Below are positions 9,443-17,551 of a stretch of DNA of 64,000 bases, piece by piece. Source of the DNA: SURF-21 sp964510515 (GTDB lineage Bacteria > Actinomycetota > Geothermincolia > Geothermincolales > RBG-13-55-18). A model generated the notes under the pieces. That model made no database searches and was not told the DNA's origin. It saw only the letters and a program-made list of their open reading frames with translations. Numbering within the stretch: position 1 is the stretch's first letter; every line of letters begins with the position of its first letter. Made by a program: the position numbers and the translations under genes. The DNA lies in the NCBI GenBank assembly GCA_964510515.1, contig CAZEAU010000006.1:1-64000 (forward strand). The letters run 5' to 3'.

Positions 9443-9472
9443 TCGACATCGCTCCTGCTGGTATGCTATATA
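9443..9472 (+). promoter_or_regulatory. likely promoter of the pyruvate:ferredoxin oxidoreductase operon
   Basis: TCGACA at 9443-9448 and TATATA at 9467-9472 are 18 bases apart (CTATAT one base earlier gives 17). The block is clearly AT-rich in a GC-rich gap and sits about 60 bases before the first gene of the operon. Confidence 0.4.
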
Positions 9473-9534
9473 TTGTTACTGTTTAGTTGATGGATGCCCG
9501 GGCAGGACGGGGAAGGGAAGTTGACTGGCAGATC

Positions 9535-10140
9535 ATGGTTGAAGTAAGGTTTCACAGCCTCGGCGGCCAGGGCGCCGTCACCCTCATCAACATGCTGGCC
9601 CAGGCCGGGGACCTGGTGGGCAGGCACGTGCAGGCCTTCCCCTTCTTCGGGGCGGAACGGCGGGGCGCGCCCGTGATGTGCTTTCTGCGCATGGACGACA
9701 AGCCCATCGACCTGCGCAGCCAGATATACCGCCCCGATTTCCTGGTGGTCATGAGCCCCTCGGTGCTGGACGCAGCCATAGCGGAGGGGAGCAAGGAAAA
9801 CACGGTGCTGCTGGTCAACATGAAGGAGGAGGAGGCGAGCGAACGCCTGGCGTCGCTGCCCTTCCGTTCCTACGCCGTGGACGGCACCTCCATAGCCATC
9901 GAACTGGGCATGGAGGTGGAAGGCCTGCCGGTGACCAACATCGCTTTTCTGGGCGCGGTGTCATACCTCACCGAGCTGGTGACCCTGGAGGCGGCCAGCG
10001 ACGTCATCCGGGAGAGCGTCCCGGCCTCGCGGCTCGAGGCCAGCATGGAGGCTGCCCGGCGGGGGTTCACCTCGGTGGTGGAGATAACCGGGGCCAAGGC
10101 GCCGCCCGGCGGGGACGGAGCGGCACGGCGTCGCAAATGA
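9535..10140 (+). CDS. porC: pyruvate:ferredoxin oxidoreductase, gamma subunit
   Basis: One of four subunits of the archaeal-type enzyme that oxidises pyruvate to acetyl-CoA and reduces ferredoxin. The family starts with VRFHSLGGQGAVT, and the ATG at 9535 places this at the N-terminus (201 residues); an in-frame ATG at 9490 would add 15 unconserved residues. The FFGAERRGAPVMCF block is typical of the gamma domain, which contacts the other subunits near the CoA site. A related 2-oxoacid substrate is possible, since gamma subunits do not define it. The order gamma-delta-alpha-beta follows directly. Confidence 0.88.
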   Translation: MVEVRFHSLGGQGAVTLINMLAQAGDLVGRHVQAFPFFGAERRGAPVMCFLRMDDKPIDLRSQIYRPDFLVVMSPSVLDAAIAEGSKENTVLLVNMKEEEASERLASLPFRSYAVDGTSIAIELGMEVEGLPVTNIAFLGAVSYLTELVTLEAASDVIRESVPASRLEASMEAARRGFTSVVEITGAKAPPGGDGAARRRK

Positions 10141-10186
10141 CGACGGGAGGCCGCGCGTACGGCGGCGGCGGAAGGAAACAGGCGAG

Positions 10187-10474
10187 ATGGCGAAACGCAA
10201 GAAAACGGGCGAGGAAGAGGAAATAGGCTTCGTCACCACGTTGTCGGTGCCCGGCGAGGGCAGCGTGGGCCTCACGGGGAGCTGGCGCATCTTCATCCCC
10301 GTGCTGGACGAGGGCAAGTGCAATAAGTGCCTGCTCTGCTGGATCTACTGCCCCGAGGCCTGTATCGGCAAGGACGTGAAGATCAACTACGACTACTGCA
10401 AGGGTTGCGGCATCTGTGCCGAGGAATGCCCGCGCAAGGCCATCGTGATGGAAAAAGAGGAAGAGAAGGAATGA
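10187..10474 (+). CDS. porD: pyruvate:ferredoxin oxidoreductase, delta subunit (2[4Fe-4S] ferredoxin)
   Basis: A 95-residue ferredoxin-like subunit that passes electrons out of the complex. Two cluster motifs are visible, CNKCLLCWIYCPEAC and CKGCGICAEECP, each giving four cysteines for a [4Fe-4S] cluster. The first 40 residues hold the family pattern TGSWRIFIPVLDEGKC. Its stop codon overlaps the start of the alpha subunit in the sequence ATGA, so translation is coupled. Confidence 0.94.
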   Translation: MAKRKKTGEEEEIGFVTTLSVPGEGSVGLTGSWRIFIPVLDEGKCNKCLLCWIYCPEACIGKDVKINYDYCKGCGICAEECPRKAIVMEKEEEKE

Positions 10475-11691
10475 GACTGGTCGACACCGGAAACCACATC
10501 GCCGCCTGGGGCGCGCGCCTGGCGCGCGTAGAGGTGGTCTCCGCCTACCCCATAACCCCGCAGACCCAGGTCATCGAGGAGATATCGCGCTTCATCGACG
10601 AAGGTGAGATGGAATGCGAGTACATCCCCGTGGAGAGCGAGCACAGCGCCATGGCCGCCATGATCGGCTCGGCGGCCATGGGGGTGCGCTCCTTCTCCGC
10701 CACCAGCGCGCACGGGCTGGCCTACATGCACGAGCTGCTGCACTGGGCGGCGGGCATCCGCCTGCCCATGGTCATGGTCAACGTCAACCGCGCCATGGGG
10801 CCGGGATGGAACATCTGGTGCGACCACCAGGATGCCCTGGCGGCGCGGGACACGGGCTGGATACAGATCTACTGCGCCTCCCATCAGGAGGTGCTGGATA
10901 CGGTGATACAGGCCTTCCGCATCTCCGAAGACCCCAAGGTCATCCTGCCGGTGATGGTCTGCTACGACGCCATCTTCATCAGCCACAGCTACGTGCGGGT
11001 GGAGCTGCCGGAGCAGGAGCAGGTGGACCGTTTCCTGCCCCCGTTCCGCTCCCTGTGGAAGCTGGACCTCGACTATCCGCTCACCCACGGCTCGGTCATC
11101 TACCCCGACGACTACGAGGAGGTTCGCTTCTCCATGTTCCAGGGGCTGGATAACGCGCGCACGGTGATAAAACGGGCGGCGGAGGAGTATCGCGACATCG
11201 TGGGCAATTATCATGGCGGCCTGCTGGATACCTACCGCATGGAGGACGCCGACTGTGCCCTGGTGGCCATGGGCAGCAGCGCGTCGGAGTGCAAGATGGC
11301 CGCCAACGTGCTGCGCGAGAAGGGCTATCGCTGCGGGGTGGTGCGCGTGCGCTCCTATCGCCCCTTCCCCATCGCGGAGCTGCGGGAGATGCTGGCCCCC
11401 CTGCGGGCGGTGATGGTTCTCGACCGCAGCGTCTCCTTCGGCATGGAGGGAGCCCTGTTCTCCGAGGTCAAGGCGGCTATCTACGGCCACGGGGAGGCCT
11501 CGATTTATAATCTCATCACCGGGCTGGGGGGGCGCGACGTCAGGTACGACCTCGTCGCGGAGCAGACCGAGGCCGCCCTGCGGGGAAAGCTGGCGCCGGA
11601 GAGCAACTGGCCCAGCCTGCGCCTGACCGAGCACCACCGCGTGAGCAAGCGCGGCCTGGAGGAATACTGGAAAAAGGAGGGAGTGCGGTGA
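10471..11691 (+). CDS. porA: pyruvate:ferredoxin oxidoreductase, alpha subunit
   Basis: The 406-residue subunit binds the pyrophosphate side of thiamine diphosphate together with beta. The start is the ATG at 10471, overlapping the porD stop; the frame is open further upstream but is not coding there. Motifs include SAYPITPQT, the PVESEHSAMAAMIGSAAMGVRSFSATS stretch (shown here in part: VESEHSAMAAMIGSA), and HELLHWAAGIRLPMVMVN. The C-terminal third contains the transketolase C-like segment VRSYRPFPIAELR. The sequence is closer to pyruvate enzymes than to 2-oxoglutarate or indolepyruvate ones, but substrate is by homology only. Confidence 0.93.
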   Translation: MRLVDTGNHIAAWGARLARVEVVSAYPITPQTQVIEEISRFIDEGEMECEYIPVESEHSAMAAMIGSAAMGVRSFSATSAHGLAYMHELLHWAAGIRLPMVMVNVNRAMGPGWNIWCDHQDALAARDTGWIQIYCASHQEVLDTVIQAFRISEDPKVILPVMVCYDAIFISHSYVRVELPEQEQVDRFLPPFRSLWKLDLDYPLTHGSVIYPDDYEEVRFSMFQGLDNARTVIKRAAEEYRDIVGNYHGGLLDTYRMEDADCALVAMGSSASECKMAANVLREKGYRCGVVRVRSYRPFPIAELREMLAPLRAVMVLDRSVSFGMEGALFSEVKAAIYGHGEASIYNLITGLGGRDVRYDLVAEQTEAALRGKLAPESNWPSLRLTEHHRVSKRGLEEYWKKEGVR

Positions 11692-12650
11692 GGCTGCGCG
11701 ACTTCCCCGAGGAGGAACTCTTCCTGCAGGGCAGCGCGGCGTGCCAGGGCTGCCCCGGCAGCGCCGCCCTGCGCGTGGCCTTCAAGGCGCTGGGCAGGGA
11801 GACCATACTCTGCGTCATCGCCTCCTGCACCTCGGTGCTGCAGAGCCCCTTCCCGGTCTCGGCCCTCAACCTGCCCACCCTGAACATGGCCTTCGCCACC
11901 GGGGGCGCAACCGCCTCCGGTCTCACCGCCGCGGCGGACCGCCTGGTGGCCAGGGGCGTCTTCGAAAAGAAGCCCACCATCCTGGTGTGGGCGGGGGACG
12001 GCGGCACCTACGATATCGGCATACAGGCCCTCTCGGGGGCGGCGGAGCGCAACACCGACTTCATCTACGTGTGCTACAACAACGAGGCCTACTCCAATAC
12101 CGGCACGCAGCGCAGCGGGGCCACGCCCTATGCCGCGTGGACCACCAACACCACCCGGGGCAAGGAGGAGTGGCGCAAGGACATCGCCCAGATCATGGTG
12201 GCCCACGGCGTCCCCTACGTGGCCACCGCCTCCCTGGCCTACCCCACCGATATGTACCGCAAGTTCGCGCGGGCCAAGGAGATAAAGGGGACGCGCTACA
12301 TCGAGATACAGGCGCCCTGCCCCCCGGGATGGAAATTCCCCTCCGCCCATACCATCAAGGTCGCGCGCATGGCGGTGCAGAGCGGCATGTGGATCCTCTA
12401 CGAGCACGAGGGCGGCAAGACCGCCTACACCGCGAGGACGCAGCGCATCATACAGGGGCAGTCCAGGCTGCTCCCCGCGGAGGAATACCTGCGCACGCAG
12501 GGGCGCTTCCGCCACCTCTTCTCGCCGCAGAAGGACGAGGAGAGGATAGGGGAGATACAGGGGCGCATCGACCACATCTTCGAGACCCTGCAGTTCACCC
12601 ACAAGATGAAGGAACACATCATGGACATCGAACTCGCCCCACCCCGCTGA
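11688..12650 (+). CDS. porB: pyruvate:ferredoxin oxidoreductase, beta subunit
   Basis: The 320-residue subunit holds thiamine diphosphate and a [4Fe-4S] cluster. The N-terminal cysteines in ACQGCPGSAALR and a later one in IASCTSV fit the cluster ligands. The TPP motif runs from WAGDGGTYDIG to NNEAYSNTGTQRSG, the usual form in pyruvate enzymes. It starts at GTG 11688, overlapping the alpha stop by four bases. It ends the operon; a hairpin with a T-rich tail covers its stop codon. Confidence 0.94.
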   Translation: MRLRDFPEEELFLQGSAACQGCPGSAALRVAFKALGRETILCVIASCTSVLQSPFPVSALNLPTLNMAFATGGATASGLTAAADRLVARGVFEKKPTILVWAGDGGTYDIGIQALSGAAERNTDFIYVCYNNEAYSNTGTQRSGATPYAAWTTNTTRGKEEWRKDIAQIMVAHGVPYVATASLAYPTDMYRKFARAKEIKGTRYIEIQAPCPPGWKFPSAHTIKVARMAVQSGMWILYEHEGGKTAYTARTQRIIQGQSRLLPAEEYLRTQGRFRHLFSPQKDEERIGEIQGRIDHIFETLQFTHKMKEHIMDIELAPPR

Positions 12651-12666
12651 CGGGGTCTTGTTCTTT
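12641..12666 (+). terminator. likely terminator of the por operon
   Basis: ACCCCG (12641-12646), loop CTGA (which contains the porB stop codon), CGGGGT (12651-12656), then CTTGTTCTTT. The stem is short, six pairs, but the T-rich tail and the position at the operon end support it. Confidence 0.5.
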
Positions 12667-12682
12667 GCATGCCCGGGCATGC
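12667..12682. repeat. perfect 16-bp palindrome
   Basis: GCATGCCCGGGCATGC lies directly after the T-rich tail of the por terminator. It may be a second hairpin of the same termination region or a protein-binding site. Confidence 0.5.
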
Positions 12683-12774
12683 CTGTGTCCACGATACTCA
12701 TAAGCGCGGTTGCCACCGGGCGTTCTCCCGTTCGCGCGATGTTTCAATATTCAATATGCAAGGGCCTGATCCCC

Positions 12775-12804
12775 TTCGCATGCGGCGATGTAAGGCGATA
12801 TAAT
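12775..12804 (+). promoter_or_regulatory. promoter of tRNA-Thr
   Basis: A perfect TATAAT at 12799-12804 with TTCGCA at 12775-12780, spacing 18. It ends 19 bases before the mature tRNA, as expected for a short leader. Confidence 0.55.
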
Positions 12805-12823
12805 CTATGGTTGTTGAAACGGT

Positions 12824-12899
12824 GCCGACGTAGCTCAGCAGGAAGAGCAGCTCACTCGTAATGAGCAGGTCAGCGGTTCGACTCCGCTCGTCGGCTCCA
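12824..12899 (+). tRNA. tRNA-Thr (anticodon CGT)
   Basis: The acceptor stem GCCGACG (12824-12830) pairs perfectly with CGTCGGC (12889-12895), followed by T and an encoded CCA. The anticodon arm is GCTCA-CTCGTAA-TGAGC, giving anticodon CGT, which reads the threonine codon ACG. The T arm contains GGTTCGACTCC. All four arms fold without mismatch in the acceptor and anticodon stems. Confidence 0.96.
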
Positions 12900-12901
12900 T
12901 T

Positions 12902-12943
12902 AAAGAAAGCAGGTCGGGGGGCACGGCCCCCCGACCCATTCTT
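12902..12943. terminator. strong terminator between tRNA-Thr and the convergent small gene
   Basis: GGTCGGGGGGC (12912-12922) pairs perfectly with GCCCCCCGACC (12926-12936) around a 3-base loop. AAAGAA before and TTCTTT after the stem are also complementary, so the hairpin has T-rich flanks in both directions and could stop transcription from both sides. Confidence 0.75.
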
Positions 12944-12961
12944 TGCGATGAAGTCGGCAGG

Positions 12962-13282
12962 CTACTGCTCTCCCCGCGGCGGACTCGATGTGGACTCCTC
13001 GTAAAGCCGGGGGAGGAAATCGCTGAACCTGGCCATCTCCTCTGCGTTATGCCTTTTCAATCCTTTCACGAACCAGCCGGGCGTCTTGGCCGGAAGGCGG
13101 AAGGTCGAGCGCATGTCGATGTTGTCCCACCACCAGTCGATCATCTCGGGGGAAACGCCCCTTATCTCGTGGTGCACGACCAGGTCCCTGGTCTCTCCGC
13201 GCGATCTTGCGGCGGTCAGTTCCATTATTCTCTGGGTTATTATCCCAACCAATGCCTTTGTCCCCATCGCGCCCACCCCCAT
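12962..13282 (-). pseudogene. small PhlG (diacetylphloroglucinol hydrolase)-like protein with apparent internal deletion
   Basis: The 106-residue product contains two pieces I recognise from PhlG-like hydrolases: an N-terminal block EIRGVSPEMIDWWWDNID (about residues 39-56) and, with only a methionine between, a C-terminal block RSTFRLPAKTPGWF...LKRHNAEEMARFSDFLPRLYEE. In the full-length relatives I remember, well over 100 residues separate these blocks and hold the metal-binding histidines. This looks like an in-frame loss of the middle, so hydrolase activity is unlikely. It is read from the minus strand, towards the tRNA terminator. The frame itself is intact, so it may still be expressed; it could alternatively be a natural small variant. 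Family assignment is from memory. Confidence 0.5.
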
Positions 13283-13293
13283 ATATGCGTTGC

Positions 13294-13321
13294 TTGGACT
13301 ACGGCACGATATGACGATAAT
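13294..13321 (+). promoter_or_regulatory. possible promoter of the aldo/keto reductase gene
   Basis: TTGGAC at 13294-13299 and GATAAT at 13316-13321, spacing 16, about 75 bases before the gene; the stretch is AT-rich. Confidence 0.4.
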
Positions 13322-13394
13322 CTAATATGCCCAGACCGTAAAGAACAGATGCCGCACGAGAAGCGCTGACGGGCCGAGGAGGTCGTGGCGGAAG

Positions 13395-14567
13395 ATGCTC
13401 TACAGGGAGTTCGGGCGCGACGGATGGGAGGCATCCATATTGGGCTTCGGGTGCATGCGCCTGCCCACCAGGGACGGCGCCCCGGGAAGCGCCGACATCG
13501 ACGAGGACGAGGCGGTGCGGATGATACGCCGCGCCATCGACGCGGGCGTCAACTACCTGGATACCGCCTATACCTATCATGAGGGGAGGAGCGAGGCCCT
13601 GCTGGGCAAGGCGCTGCGGGGCGGCTACCGCGACCGCGTGCGCATCGCCACCAAGTCGCCGGTGTGGATGGTGGAGAAGGCGGACGACTTCGACCGCTTC
13701 CTGGAGGAGCAGCTGCGGAGGCTGCGGGCGGGCCCCATCGACTACTACCTCTTCCACGGCTTGAACCGGAAGAGGTGGGAGAGCGTCCGGGCCCAGGGGC
13801 TGCTCGCCAGGGCGGAGGCCGCCGTCAGCGACGGCAGGATAGGCCATATCGGCTTCTCCTTCCACGACGATCACGATGCCTTTCGGGAGATCATCGACGG
13901 CTACGACGGCTGGTCCATGTGCCTCATGCAGTACAACTACATGGATACGGAGTTCCAGGCCGGGACGAGAGGACTGCACTACGCCGCCGCGCGGGGCATC
14001 GCGGTGGCGGTGATGGAGCCGCTGCTGGGTGGGCGCCTGGCCAGGCCTCCCGCCGAGGTGCGGGAGCTCTTCGCCGCCCACGCGGAGGAGCGCACCCCCG
14101 CGCAATGGGCGCTGCAGTGGATATGGGATCATGCGGAGGTCGCGGTGGTCCTGAGCGGCATGGGCAGCATGGAGGAGCTGGAGGAGAACGTCATAACGGC
14201 CGCCGGCGCGGCCGGGCGCCGCCTGGGGCGGGAAGACCTGGAGCTCATCGCCCGCGCGCGGGCAACGCTGGAGAGCAAGGCGGCCATACCCTGCACGAGA
14301 TGCGGCTACTGTCTGCCCTGCCCGCAGGGGGTCGATATACCGGGCATGTTCGACCTCTACAACAGCGGCATCATCTTCGAGGACCTCGATGCCTGCCGCT
14401 TGCGCTACCGCCGTTTCTACCCCCAGGGCGAGCGCGCCGGCGCCTGCACCGCCTGCGGGGAGTGCGAGGAGAGATGCCCCCAGGGCATAGCGGTGAGCGA
14501 GGCCATGCCGGAAGTGCATGCGGTGCTGGGGGAAGGCAGGCCGTATGCGCGCAAGGGCATCCGCTGA
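13395..14567 (+). CDS. aldo/keto reductase with C-terminal ferredoxin domain
   Basis: A 390-residue oxidoreductase of the Fe-S aldo/keto reductase group common in anaerobes; the physiological substrate is unknown. The N-terminal barrel starts REFGRDGWEASILGFGCMRLP and carries the catalytic-type segment DTAYTYHEGRSE, with tyrosine in the expected place. The C-terminal 100 residues hold a cysteine cluster CTRCGYCLPCPQG and a second CTACGECEERCPQG, each able to bind an iron-sulfur cluster. Ribosome-binding site GAGGAGG is about 15 bases before the ATG. It stands alone between the tRNA region and lgt. Confidence 0.9.
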   Translation: MLYREFGRDGWEASILGFGCMRLPTRDGAPGSADIDEDEAVRMIRRAIDAGVNYLDTAYTYHEGRSEALLGKALRGGYRDRVRIATKSPVWMVEKADDFDRFLEEQLRRLRAGPIDYYLFHGLNRKRWESVRAQGLLARAEAAVSDGRIGHIGFSFHDDHDAFREIIDGYDGWSMCLMQYNYMDTEFQAGTRGLHYAAARGIAVAVMEPLLGGRLARPPAEVRELFAAHAEERTPAQWALQWIWDHAEVAVVLSGMGSMEELEENVITAAGAAGRRLGREDLELIARARATLESKAAIPCTRCGYCLPCPQGVDIPGMFDLYNSGIIFEDLDACRLRYRRFYPQGERAGACTACGECEERCPQGIAVSEAMPEVHAVLGEGRPYARKGIR

Positions 14568-14720
14568 GACGTCCGCCTCATCACGCATCCCCGCCGCCTC
14601 CCCCGCGCCCGGCGCTGCTGCCGCGGCCGCGGCCTTCCCCCTGCAGCTGACCGCAAATCCGCGGAGACAGGGGGGTCTGCTAAACTGGGAGGGCGTAGGT
14701 CGCGGAGGAGAGGCGGTGCC

Positions 14721-15482
14721 ATGCGGCCGGTGCTTTTTCATCTCGGCGGGTTCCCTGTCTATTCCTACGGGGTCATGCTTTTCGTCGCTTTCCTCGCGGG
14801 CATCCTCGTGGCGCGCCGCGAGCTCGAGCGGCGAGGCCTGGACGGGTCGTCCATCTACCTCATCGCCGCCGTGGCCGCGGTGAGCGGGGTCGCCGGGGCG
14901 CGCATATTCTACGTGCTGGGCAACCTGGAGGCTTTCTCGGGAGGCTGGACGCAGGTGTTCGACCCCGACATACGCGGGCTCGTCTTCTACGGGGGGCTGG
15001 CCCTCGGCGTGCCCTCCTGCGTCCTGACCATGCGGCGCCTGGGAATGCCGGCGGGGGCGGGGGCCGACGCCGTTGGGCTGGCGATGCCGCTCTGCCTGGC
15101 CATAGCCCGCGTGGGCTGCTTCCTCAACGGCTGCTGTGGGGGCAAGCCCAGCGGCCTGCCCTGGGCGGTCACCTTTCCGGGGTCGGTCACGCCCGTGCAT
15201 CCCGTGCAGCTCTACGAGCTGGTCCTGGACCTTGCCGCTTTCGCCCTGTTGTTGTGGGCCAGGAAACGCCTGCCGAGGGATTGGGACCTCTTCCTCGCCT
15301 CCCTGGCCGCCTACGCCCTCATCCGCTTCGGCATGGAGTTCCTGCGCGCCCATGCCCACCCCCAGGCAGCCTTATTATTCCAGATAGTCAGCCTGGTCCT
15401 TTTCCTGGCATGCTCGGGCGCTCTGGCCCTGCGCCGCAAGGGGGGCCGATCCTCGAGTCCGGCGCGCGCTCAGAGGCCGTAG
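14721..15482 (+). CDS. lgt: prolipoprotein diacylglyceryl transferase
   Basis: A membrane enzyme that moves diacylglycerol from phosphatidylglycerol to the lipobox cysteine of prelipoproteins; BtuF in this window would be a substrate. The 253-residue product has about seven hydrophobic segments and the family motifs YSYGVMLF, GGLALG, RVGCFLNGCCGG and HPVQLYE. The ATG at 14721 gives the usual N-terminus. Its last 13 bases overlap the end of the acyl-CoA dehydrogenase gene on the other strand. Confidence 0.93.
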   Translation: MRPVLFHLGGFPVYSYGVMLFVAFLAGILVARRELERRGLDGSSIYLIAAVAAVSGVAGARIFYVLGNLEAFSGGWTQVFDPDIRGLVFYGGLALGVPSCVLTMRRLGMPAGAGADAVGLAMPLCLAIARVGCFLNGCCGGKPSGLPWAVTFPGSVTPVHPVQLYELVLDLAAFALLLWARKRLPRDWDLFLASLAAYALIRFGMEFLRAHAHPQAALLFQIVSLVLFLACSGALALRRKGGRSSSPARAQRP

Positions 15483-16612
15483 GAGCGGGCGATGATCTCC
15501 TTCATGATCTCGTCGGTGCCGCCGCCGATGGGGCCCAGGCGCATGTCCCGCCATGCTCGCGCCATGGGGTATTCCTCGGTATAGCCGTAGCCGCCGTGGA
15601 TCTGTATGCCGCGGTCGGCCACGCGCACGGCCATGGCCTGGGTGTAAAGCTTGGCCATGGCCACCTCCTTGAGCGGATTTTTGCCCTCCACGTAGAGCTT
15701 GAGCACGCGATAGGTATAGGCGCGCCCCAGCTCTATCTCCGTAGCCATGTCCGCCAGCATGTGCGAGATGGCCTGGAACTTGCCGATGGGCTTGCCGAAG
15801 GCCTGGCGCTCCTTGGCGTACTGCAGGGCGATCTCGAAGACCAGCTGCGCTCCCGCCACCGCGCCCAGGGCCATGACCATCCTTTCCCAGACGAAGTTGG
15901 CCATGGTCTGGAAGAAGCCCTTGCCTTCCTCTCCCAGCAGGGCATCGGCGGGGACGCGCACATCGATGAAGGAGAGCTCGCCGGTGTCCGAGGCCTTCCA
16001 GCCCAGCTTCTTTATCTTCTTGGAGGTTTCGAATCCGGGAATGCCGCGGTCGATGATCATCTGGGATATGCCGGAATATCCCTTCTCGCGGTCCGTCTTC
16101 ACCAGCGCCACCACCCAGTCGCAGCGCACCCCGTTGGTGATGAAGGTCTTGGAGCCGTTGACGATCCAGTCCGAGCCGTCCTTGACGGCGTAGGTCTTGA
16201 TGCCGGCCACGTCGGAGCCGGCCTCGGGCTCAGTGATGCCCAGGGCGCCGATGGTCTCTCCCTTGATCCCGGGCACGAGGTATTTCTCCTTCTGCTGCGG
16301 CGTGCCGAAGCGGTTGATCTGGGGCATGGCGATACCGATGTGGGCGCCGATCCCGGAGGCTACCCCCGCCGAACCGCTGCGGGGCGTCTCCTCGTGCAGC
16401 ACCGCCTCGGCCACGGGGTCATCGTCTCCGCCGTATTCCTCCGGGTAGGACATGCCCAAAAAACCCAGCTCCCCCATGCGCTCGAACACCCAGAGCGGGA
16501 ACTCCTCGGCCTCCTCCCATTCGTCGGCGTGGGGCGCCAGTTCGTTCTCGACGAATTCACCGACGCTCTTACGGAAATCCTCGTGCACCGATTGAAAGAT
16601 ATCGTGACTCAT
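15470..16612 (-). CDS. acyl-CoA dehydrogenase
   Basis: An FAD enzyme that introduces the alpha-beta double bond into acyl-CoA. The 380-residue product has ITEPEAGSD, the FAD/acyl site segments GSKTFITNG and GWKASDTGELSF, and the C-terminal HGGYGYTEEYPMARAWRD and GGGTDEIMKEIIAR. The usual catalytic Glu of medium-chain enzymes (in YEGT) is replaced by glycine, but Glu243 in WERMVMALG sits where isovaleryl- and long-chain enzymes keep theirs, so it should be active. It is the only long convincing minus-strand gene. No ETF genes are nearby. Confidence 0.92.
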   Translation of the reverse strand: MSHDIFQSVHEDFRKSVGEFVENELAPHADEWEEAEEFPLWVFERMGELGFLGMSYPEEYGGDDDPVAEAVLHEETPRSGSAGVASGIGAHIGIAMPQINRFGTPQQKEKYLVPGIKGETIGALGITEPEAGSDVAGIKTYAVKDGSDWIVNGSKTFITNGVRCDWVVALVKTDREKGYSGISQMIIDRGIPGFETSKKIKKLGWKASDTGELSFIDVRVPADALLGEEGKGFFQTMANFVWERMVMALGAVAGAQLVFEIALQYAKERQAFGKPIGKFQAISHMLADMATEIELGRAYTYRVLKLYVEGKNPLKEVAMAKLYTQAMAVRVADRGIQIHGGYGYTEEYPMARAWRDMRLGPIGGGTDEIMKEIIARSYGL

Positions 16613-16683
16613 CTCTGCCTCCCTACCGTGAAAAGAGTATCATCCCTACCGGCGGACGCCGGCAATGGCCATAAGGCGGAGAG

Positions 16684-16689
16684 ATTATA
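16684..16689 (-). promoter_or_regulatory. -10 box upstream of the acyl-CoA dehydrogenase gene
   Basis: The minus strand reads TATAAT here, about 70 bases before the start codon, in a short AT-rich island. No convincing -35 was found. Confidence 0.3.
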
Positions 16690-16844
16690 CCATATAAACT
16701 GCGGCCTCATGCCCCTGCGCGCGGGGGCGGGGAGCCGGGGGGGAGCGGGGGCGGAAGAGGGAGCCGCCCCGGACGCCGCCGGCACAGAAGGGGGGCCCGA
16801 TCATCTCCGTCCTGGTGTAGAATATACGGCAGGAGGAGGTTGCT

Positions 16845-17279
16845 ATGGCCCGAGTGCTGGTGGTGGATGACGACCCGATGATCACCCGCCTGCTGCGCAT
16901 CAATCTCGAGCTGGAAGACTTCACCGTCGAAGAGGCGTGGGACGGGAAGACGGCCATGACGATGCTGCGCGAGAACGCGCCGGAGCTTCTGATACTGGAT
17001 ATCATGATGCCGCAGACGAACGGCTGGGAGATCCTGAGCCGGCTCAGGGAGGACGAGGAGCTGAAGGGGATCCCGGTGGTGATATTGACGGCCAAGGTGC
17101 AGGACGAGGACATCGCCCGGGGGTGGAGGATGGGCGCCGACGGTTATATCATCAAACCTTTCAATCCCGTCAACCTCGTCGGGGTGATCCACGAGGTGCT
17201 GGCGGCCACCACCGAGGAGAGGGAGGCCATCCGCAAGGCGGAGGTCTCGAGGCTGGATGACCTTTCCCTCGAGGGATGA
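16845..17279 (+). CDS. single-domain response regulator
   Basis: A 144-residue receiver domain with no output domain. The acidic pocket is VVDDDP (Asp8-10), the phosphorylation site is Asp52 in LLILDIMMPQ, the Thr is in VVILTAK and the lysine in YIIKPFNP. Single-receiver proteins act by binding partners, such as phosphorelay proteins or motors. It has a strong AGGAGGAGG ribosome-binding site. No histidine kinase is adjacent. The last 25 residues are a charged tail outside the domain. It is divergent from the acyl-CoA dehydrogenase gene across a 230-bp gap. Confidence 0.92.
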   Translation: MARVLVVDDDPMITRLLRINLELEDFTVEEAWDGKTAMTMLRENAPELLILDIMMPQTNGWEILSRLREDEELKGIPVVILTAKVQDEDIARGWRMGADGYIIKPFNPVNLVGVIHEVLAATTEEREAIRKAEVSRLDDLSLEG

Positions 17280-17551
17280 CGCGGGCGCTCTCCCTATCCA
17301 TTACCACGGCAACGATACGGCGCGGCCGGAGAAGGGCGCGCCTGCGCCGCTAAGGCAACCGCGCAAGCAGCGATCTCCGCCTCCGCCCGCACGGGGCGGG
17401 CGATGGTGACGGCGGGGACGGGCTGCCTGCATGAGCCTGCCCGCCGGGGAGGGCGAGCGCCGGGGCGAGGGCGCCGGCGGGCAGGCGCGGCAGGGGTCAG
17501 GCGGATGCCGGGAGGAGCGAAGCCTCCCGAGGCGGCGAACGGGGTGAGGGG

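Noticed and set aside
15470..16612. Acyl-CoA dehydrogenase as inactive because the YEGT glutamate is missing
   Set aside because: Glu243 occupies the alternative catalytic place used by isovaleryl-CoA and long-chain enzymes.
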